From positions 51,243,380 through 51,307,379 of the forward strand of contig NC_061795.1 of assembly GCF_021462225.1 (NCBI RefSeq): 64,000 nucleotides of DNA, written 5' to 3'. The stretch is from Girardinichthys multiradiatus (lineage: Eukaryota > Chordata > Actinopteri > Cyprinodontiformes > Goodeidae). A program made the translations under genes and the position numbers. Position 1 is the first letter of the stretch, and every line of letters starts with the position of its first letter. Below, piece after piece: positions 26,501 through 35,500 of this stretch. Under the pieces are notes generated by a model. It ran no database searches. It was not told the DNA's origin and saw nothing but the letters and a program-made list of their open reading frames with translations.

Positions 26501-29500
26501 GCGCTGATAACAACCCCAATAGTCCTTTTACTCTTTGGCCCAGAGGACACGACGTCCATGATATCCAAAAACAATCTGAAACGTGGACTCAGATGAGTTC
26601 AGGTCCAGAGAAGACGGCACCGTTCTGGGTGTTGATGTGTGTCTTTGTCTTTGCATGGTAAGAGTTTTAACTTGTAGATGTAGAGATGAACTATGTTACC
26701 TGACAATGGTGCTGAAGTGTTCCTGAGACCACATGGTGATATCTGGTACTGAATGATGTCGGTTTTTAATGCCGTGCCTCGTTTGGGGTCAGAGGTCACA
26801 GGCATTCAGGGATGCTTTTCCTCCTTGCTGCAGAGATTTCCCCAGATTCTCTGAATCCTTTGATGATATTATGGTCTTTAGATGATGAAATTCCTAAATT
26901 CCTTGTAATTGTACGTTGAGAATGTTCTTAAATTGTTGGACTATTTGCTCACACAGTTGTTCACAAGGTGGTGAACCTCGCCCCACCCTCACTTGTGAAC
27001 ACCTGAGTCTTTCAGGGATGCTCCTTTTATACCCAATCATGACCCTCACCTGTTTCCAGTTAACCTGTTCACCTCTGGAATGATCCAAACAGCATTCCTC
27101 AACTTTCCCAGTCTGTTGTTGCCCCTGTTCCAACTTTGTTGGCATCAAGCATCAAATTCAACATGAGTGAGTATTTGCAAAAAAACAATAAAGTTTATCA
27201 GTTTGAACAATAAATATCTTGTCTTTGTAGTTAGTTCAGATGCCTATAGGTTGTACTGGATTTGCAGATCATTATTTTCTGTTTTTATTTACGTTTTACA
27301 CAGCGTTCCAACTCATTGGAACTGGGGTTGTGGATTTTGTTCTGAAGGACAGAGCAGAGAAATGGACCTGCTCAGTATTTTCCGGCCCTTGTCGTTCTTT
27401 GCATGGTTTACATTAGTCCCCGCATAAACGCGCCTTATTAAAGAAACAGCTCCCTTCTACAGTTTACCACTATGTTCTGCAGAAACCTGTGAGCTTGATA
27501 AAAATCTGGTTGGTTGGAGCAGGTGAAGATCTAAAACATGCAGGACAATGTGAGGATCAGGATTTCCTTAAAGCATGATATAAAGGCTGTTTTTGTTCTG
27601 GTTTACTTCTTTTTCTGCTCATGCATTGTTTAAATTGACCTCTGCCCTTTTTCAACTGGTCTTTGGTTTTGACTTCAGCATACCTTCAGTAGTTCATATG
27701 TCAGCAGTTCTAACACCTCACTGCTTGCAAATAGTGTTAAAAATGTTGGTTCTGTTTAAAGTTACGACTGAAATAAAGGTTCATGTCACTCTGCTGTATG
27801 TATTCCATATGACCCTGCTCTAAGTCACCTGACTCAGAAGATCTCAGTTACATCACAAAGGAGGCCCTGGAAACTAATTAATTATTTCTCAAATACTGAA
27901 GAAGACCTACCCTGAGGCTGTGCTTTCAGTATCCAGTGAGATTCTACTGAGAGATTCAGGTGGAGACAGAACTGCAGCCGAGGAAAAGATAAAATGACAC
28001 TGCATCAAAACAAAGTCAGAAATTGTCCTTAGTGCAAATGAAGTGCTGGTGGAATTGGTGTACCTTTGTCTAAAGAAGAGCGTGAGGCTTTTGGTGGAGG
28101 TTCTGTTGGTACGCCACCAGAGGGCAGAATCACAGGCTGGGGGATTATCTGCTTTATCCAGTTCACCACTCTGCAGTAAAGAAGAGAGGTTTGGCAGAAC
28201 ACTTATTTCAATGACCTGATGTGTGTAGAGTTATTGAGTCAGGTCAGCCATAAAAACATTTGGGCGGTGGTTCTGAACTTGTCAGGTGTTTGTACCCACT
28301 GGTTGGGAGCTGCCTTAGGGTTTGAGCTGTATAATGTCAGCTGATGTCAAGAGTGGCCCAAGATCATCTGGGGCCCAGAGCACAGACTGATTCTATGACC
28401 CTCTTCCAGTTAATCCCCCCAGCCACCAAAGCATAACTTCACAGCCCCTAGTTTTATAGTTAAAGTAAACTTACGTAAGTAAACTTTTTTTCTACAGCGC
28501 TTTTCACAGACACAGAGTCCCAAAGGGTTCCCAGTGATCAAAACATTCAATACAAAACATTTAAAATGGAACAGTACAAAGTGGCAACATTGGGTCAGTT
28601 AAGACTGGAATGCTTGTCTAAACAAACAGGAACTTTTTGAACACATCGACTGAGTCCAGAGAGTGCAGCTCGAGAGAAAGTTCATTCCAGAGTCTAGGAG
28701 CAGTAGCTTTAAAAGAATGGTCACCTTTGTTTTAAAGAAGGTTCATGGAACCATTAACAGGTTCTGTCCAGATGACCTCAAACTTTGAGTCTAGCTGTAG
28801 GGCTTCATTAGGTCACAAATGTAGGCAGGAGCCTGTCCATGTAGGGCTTGAAAAGTTAGCACTAAAATTTTTAACTGAACACGGTACACAATAGGGAGCC
28901 AATGGAGAGATTTTAACACAGGTGTGATGTGAGCCTTGCTGTTGGTTCTGAGTTTTGAACTAACTGCAGACGAGCCAGCTCTTTCTTGTTAAGACAAGAA
29001 AAGAGACTTGCAATAGTCCAACCGCGATGATACAAATGCATGAGTTATCATCTCAAGCTCATCTCTGGACACCATGGATCTTAACATGGCGATGTTACGC
29101 AGATGAAAGAAGCAGTTCTTAACCAGCTGCCTAGTATGGTGATACAGTGACATGGCCTCATCAAAGATTAACCCCAAGAATCCTCAGTTTGCTTTTAGTT
29201 GAGAGACTTCGATCACATAGGTGCTGTTTAATGGAAGGGATATCACTATCGGGGCTATGATAAGAGTCTCAGTTTTCTCTGAGTTCAGTTGTAGACTATT
29301 ATTGCCTAACCACTCACACACCTTGAATGAACAGTACAACTGGAGGTCATTTGCAAATAAATGATATGAGACCTCACTGAACTATTGGATTATCTGACCA
29401 AGAGAAAAAACATATAACAAAAACAGGAGGGATCAGAGAACAGAACCCTGTGGCATCCCATACAGTATTTTGCCACACACTAGTAAACCAACAACTTAAC

Positions 29501-32500
29501 TGAGCAGATCAGAGTATGAGTTATGTTTGAGCTTCACATAAGTTACTTTACATCATTTATTCATCATTAATATCATAAAGATCATTAAGATAATAACATT
29601 TCTATACAGACTCAGTAGAGTCAGGCGCCAGGTTGATCATGTTTGCTTACAAACAATCACAAAAAATGTATCAAAATAATTTCAAATGTTGAATTTTAAA
29701 TAGTAAAGATTTTCACTTCTTTTAATTTGATATTGAAATGCTTTAAAAGTACACACATAATAAACACAACCACACAGTTTTGACAAGCAGACCTGGGGGC
29801 CCCCTACTGGCCCAGAGTGCAATTAGCGGTAGATTGGCGCCGACTGTAACACTGAACAACAAACCCAGTATGCTTGTACAGTACAGACCAAACGTTTGGA
29901 CACATCTTCTCATTCAAAGAGTTTTCTTTATTTTCATGACTATGAATATTGTAGCTTCACACTGAAGGCATCAAAACTATGAATTAACACATGTGGAATT
30001 ATATACTGAACAAAAAAGTGTGAAACAACTGAAAATATGTCTTATATTCTAGGTTCTTCAAAGTAGCCACCTTTTGCTTTAATTACTGCTCCGCACACTC
30101 TTGGTATTCTGTTGATGAGCTTCAAGAGGTAGTCACCTGAAATGGTTTTCCAACAGTCTTGAAGGAGTTCCCAGAGATGCTTAGCACTTGTTGGCCCTTT
30201 TACCTTCACTCTATGGTCCAGCTCACCCCAAACCATCTCGATTGAGTTCAGGTCCGGTGACTGTGGAGGCCAGGTCATCTGGCGCAGCACCCCATCACTC
30301 TCCTTCTTGGTCAAATAGCCCTTACACAGCCTGGAGGTGTGTTTGGGGTCATTGTCCTGTTGAAAAATAAATGATGGTCCAACTAAACACAAACTGGAAG
30401 GAATAGCATGCTGCTGCAAGATGCTGTGGTAGCCATGCTGGTTCAGTATGTCTTCAATATTGAATAAATCCCCAACAGTGTCACCAACAAAGCACCCCCA
30501 CATCATCACACCTCCTCCTCCATGCTTCACGGTGGGAACCAGGCATGTAGAGTCCATCCGTTCATCTCTTCTGCGCCGCACAAAGACACGGTGGTTGGAA
30601 CCAAAGATCTCAAACTTGGACTCATCAGACCAAAACACAGATTTCCACTGGTCTAATGTCCATTCCTTGTGTTCTTTAGCCCAAACAAGTCTCTTCTGCT
30701 TGTTGCCTGTCCTCAGCAGTGGTTTCCTAGCAGCTATTTTACCATGAAGGCCTGATTCACACAGTCTCCTCTTAACAGTTGTTCTAGAGATGTGTCTGCT
30801 ACTAGAACTCTGTGTGGCATTGACCTGTTCTCTAATCTGAGCTGCTGTTAACCTGCCATTTCTGAGGCTGGTGACTCGGATGAACTTATCATCTGCAGCA
30901 GAGGTGACTCTTGGTCTTCCTTTCCTGAGACGGTCCTCATGTGAGCCAGTTTCTTTGTAGCGCTTGATGGTTTTTGTGACTTCACTTGGGGACACTTTCA
31001 AAGTTTTCCCAATTGTTTGGACTGACTGACCTTCATTTCTTAAAGTAATGATGGCCACTCGTTTTTCTTTACTTAGCTGCTTTTTTCTTGCCATAATACA
31101 AATTCTAACAGTCTATTCAGTAAGACTATCAGCTGTGTACTGTATCTACCTCCTGCACAACACAACTGATGGTCCCAACCCCATTTATAAGGCTTGAAAT
31201 CCCACTTATTAAACCTGACAGGACACACCTGTGAAGTGAAAACCATTTCAGGTGACTACCTCTTGAAGCTCATCAACAGAATACCAAGAGTGTGTGGAGC
31301 AGTAATCAAAGCAAAAGGTGACTACTTTGAAGAACCTAGAATATAAGACATATTTTCAGTTGTTTCACACTTTTTTATTCAGTATATAATTCCACATGAT
31401 TTAATTCATAGTTTTGATGCCTTCAGTGTGAAGCTACAATATTCATAGTCATGAAAATAAAGAAAACTCTTTGAATGAGAAGGTGTCCAAACCTTTGGTC
31501 TGTACTGTATGATGAGGTGTAAAAAGTGCTGCGTTGAAGGTGATTATACCTACTTAGGAGGAAACTGAGGGGTCAAACTCTCCACTTCCGACCCTTCCTC
31601 CTCTGACACTACCTCCACCACAGGGACGTGTGGAAGCGGATCATAGTCTGTATTTTAAACAAATGCCACATGTCCAGTTAGAACAATAAATCAGTCATCG
31701 CTACTCATGAGAAGATATCTGCTTAATTCAAAGAGTTCTGGTTTAAAAAGCATACCTGGCATTGTTGCCACATCAAACACCTGCAATCAAATCAAGCATT
31801 CAAATAGAAAAAACGCATGTTAGAAACCTTTCCTTATACTTTCTTGTATTGTTTTGGTCCAAATTTGTTACCCTTTATAAAAAACAACTCAAGCTGAGCT
31901 AAATATATTTGATTTTTTATCTTGTCTTTAAAAAGTGAATTCTCCAACTGCGAGGCATGCCCCCTATAGGTGACCTGGTGTCTTGACAGGGGGAGCTGAA
32001 ACCATCCTAATATTTTTTATTTCTTGTGAGCAACAGAGTCTCTTAGTGAGAACCTGCCAGCTGAGCTCCTCCAGGGTGACCCAGACATGGCTGCAGACCC
32101 TGGAGGAGCTCAGCTGCTCAGGAGCTCAGACTGTTTCCTCAGGTAAGTAGGTGTTTTATCAGAGTAATAATGATGGCATGTTGCTGTGCATGGCAGTGTG
32201 TAAATGTTGTGAACCCATTAGGAGATAAGGACAGAAATAAAGAAGCAGGGTGAACATGAACATGGCTACGTTGCTGTAAGCAGATAGATGTTTTCCTGTC
32301 AGACAGATGAAAGCATAAGGCTTAAAATAAAGGTAATTAACCCGACCCAAACTGTTTTTCCGAGATCGTCTCCGCTGTCTTAAGAAAATGCAGATTTTGT
32401 GAATCTTAAACTTAATTTTTTTAAATATCAATTCATCCAGTTCTCAGTTTCTACTAATTTAAGCTCTCCTGCAGTTAACCTTTCAGAGACAAGATCTAAT

Positions 32501-35500
32501 TCTCACAGACCTGTTTTAAACGGGTCTGTGATTGGGGAAAATATTTAGCATGAATGGACTGACCAGGTTGGAAGCCTGGTTTGTAAGGCAGTGACCAGAA
32601 TACGTTCCAACTGTAAAGTCCTTTATAACTCTGAACATGATCTTCTCACACACCTGTGGGACAGTATTAAGTTGCTTCAGTCAAAAGTCACACATGGACA
32701 TTAAGTTCTCCTGATTGGAGGAGGAGCTCTCACCTCAGTATGCTCCTCATTAGTGTTCTTGGTCTCGGTCGCCTCTTTGTATTTTTCATCGGGCTGAGGC
32801 AGAACCTTGGTCAGACCCTGAGTGACCCAACTGATTACCCCCGTCCTGACAGAGAAACAGCTGTAAATTTCACATTTCATTCACATATTGTATTAAATAT
32901 AATCTGATAAGTTGTTCGTTGCTACTGTACCTATCTCCATCCTCTCCTGACTGGGGTGCAGAAAAAAAACAAAAGTAAATGACGTCATAAACTTTAAATA
33001 TCTCTGGGCGTCACAATAAAATGTAGCCACAGGTTATTAGCAGATGTTATCTTTGCTCAAATTACACACATCTAAATGGCTTTAAATATAAAGAATTGAT
33101 ACAGGAGTCCTTTTGGAGGATAAATTATTCCACCATTTAGAACTTTAATTTAATGTGTATCATCTGATCGGATCAGAACCTTTCCTCCATGTACCATGTA
33201 TGATTAAATGTGACTCCAAACTTCCAACTGTTTTCTATCTGGTAGAGATCCCTAACCTTTACTGAATACTCCTCAGAAACGCCACCTGCCTGATGTATCA
33301 AACAAACTTCCTGTTAGTTCTGGTTACTGACCCTGAAATCTGAGTTGGACCCCTTGAGCACAGGGGAACCAGGAGGTTGTGGCAGGGCGCTGACGAATCC
33401 ATTAGACAGCCATCCAATCACTCCACTGTTGGTCTGACTGTAGATGTTACACACAGGTCAGAATTTTCAAATGCATCATCATGGATACATATGAAGTACA
33501 TCCTGGTGCAGAAATACTTCACCCATCCTCTGAAGCTTCCTCTGTGTTTTTCACAAACGCATTCTGAACTGGAAAGCATCAAATAATGTAAATGTGGTTC
33601 TGCATCAAGGAATTATTTAGATTAATAGCAAATGTAAAATAAGCTGCCAAAGATCCTCACCTTCTTTGTTTCTTACGGGCTCCTCAATAATAGAAGAGAA
33701 AGAGGGAGAAATATTAAAAGAAACAAACTGAAATGATATTACAGTATGTTTTACTTCCAAGATCCAGTTTCTAATATCCTAAACTTCCGTGTGGTCTTTA
33801 GCCAAAAGTTTTTCCTTCGACTTGAGATGCTTTTTCACTCATTTTCAGTCCAGCACCAAACAGCAGACTACTGGTTAATGTTAAATTCTTACCAAGAGTC
33901 ACAAAGAAACGATTTGTTCTCCTGTCTTTAGTTAGATTTATAAAACACATTAACTTTAACTCAGTCCCATTTTCTGTCACCTACAGTCAGGAGTTCATGA
34001 TAATATTCATACAGATTCACCCACCCCCTCCGGCATAGATGGACTCCTGAATGTTATCATGATCTGGAAGTTTGTCGTAATGCTTTCGGTCTGGATCAGT
34101 GTCCCTTATATAAATAATCTTATTATTTCAAACTTCTAAAATAATCCCTAATTAGTGAACTTTAAATAGTGTTATTCTCAGAAATGGGAAACCCTGAATA
34201 TGAAACAGCTCCAGACCAGAGATCATTGTATCAGGAGGAGTGAATGCTACAAGTCACTGACTGGATACAATCTGCTGGGTTTCCTTAGATAGAAAAACTT
34301 TTTATCCAATTTGAATAAATAACTGAATCTGACTGAACTGTTCAATGGTTACGATTAATTAGAATGAATGAACCTGACTTGTGAAGAACCTTGAGACGAC
34401 ATGTGTTGTGAATTGGAGCTATATAAATAAAACTGAATTGAATTGAATTATTTTAAATGTACAATGTGTAGTATGTAGTATATAGCATAAAGTATAATTC
34501 AATTGAATTGAAATATGTTTTATCTACCAGAATACTTGCTCATATTTTCAGGCCTCACCCTGAGTCCAAACTGTGGAAAAAATATTTCTAGAATAAATTT
34601 TTCCTATTCGATAACATGGCAAATCTTTATCAAAAGTCCTCTTTTGATTGGTTGATCCGGCCCTCTTAATGACTCAGAAGCTCAGTTCTGACACAGGCAT
34701 AGAAAACAGAAAAACAGAACCAGGGGAAAGCTAGATCCAAGCGGGTCAGACCGAGGACTGACAACAAATGTGGTTCTGATAAATGTTTTTGTTTGCTGGG
34801 TTTGTCTAAAATTTTGTGTGAATTTCCAGCAAAGTTTTGCTTGGTTGTTGCTGACTGTCCTTCCAGCTGAAAGAGGAGCTGAGGAGAGAGAACCACAGAG
34901 CAGAAACGCCAGTGGTTCAGAGAAATAAACCGGCCATCTGACCCTCAGTAGGCACCATCTTTCCCAGTTCTATGTTTGAGATTCTGGTGCTGGAAGCTGG
35001 CGGATCAGGAGGTGGTAGATAATAATCAATTTAATTTCTTATGAATAAAAAATGCTTCCTTGTAGCATTAGAATAAAACCAGGGACATATTTCTGTTCCT
35101 AGTTGTTTGTTTTCTTGTTCCTTTCTTACTTATTTAAATACTTATGATCTAAAAATTTGTGTAACTAAATGCATTCTTGAAATTTTTTTATTAGTTTGTG
35201 TTGTTTTTTTTATTGTCCCTGATTGAAGTGTTCTGATAATGTTCCTTAATCTGAGAAATCAGAGTCTGTGACGTTTGTTCAGTGGCTTAGGCTGATTTGA
35301 TTCCTGTACGTACATCAGCATAGTTTAACGTCGCTTAGCAAATGATGCCGACATAAGGAGCAGTCCAAAAACAAATGAGAAACAAAGTCCAGAATCTTGA
35401 AAAACTAACAACCTAAATCGTTTCAAACAGTCTGGCTGCTTGGAAGCGAAGGAAAAATGAACAAGGGTTGGTTTAAAGGTTTTGCACAGCACTGTAAATA

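Larger units (their letters stand above)
29879..31507 (-). mobile_element. Tc1/mariner transposon with DD38E transposase, apparently intact
   Basis: The element is 1629 bp and flanked by TA on both sides (29877-29878 and 31508-31509). It has inverted repeats of about 270 bp at the left (29879..30150) and right (31238..31507), about 97% alike, both beginning cagtacagaccaaa. It carries one uninterrupted transposase gene on the minus strand. It lies in the cngb1-like intron between exons 31554..31647 and 28064..28170, on the same strand as the gene. Lack of decay suggests recent insertion. Confidence 0.9.
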
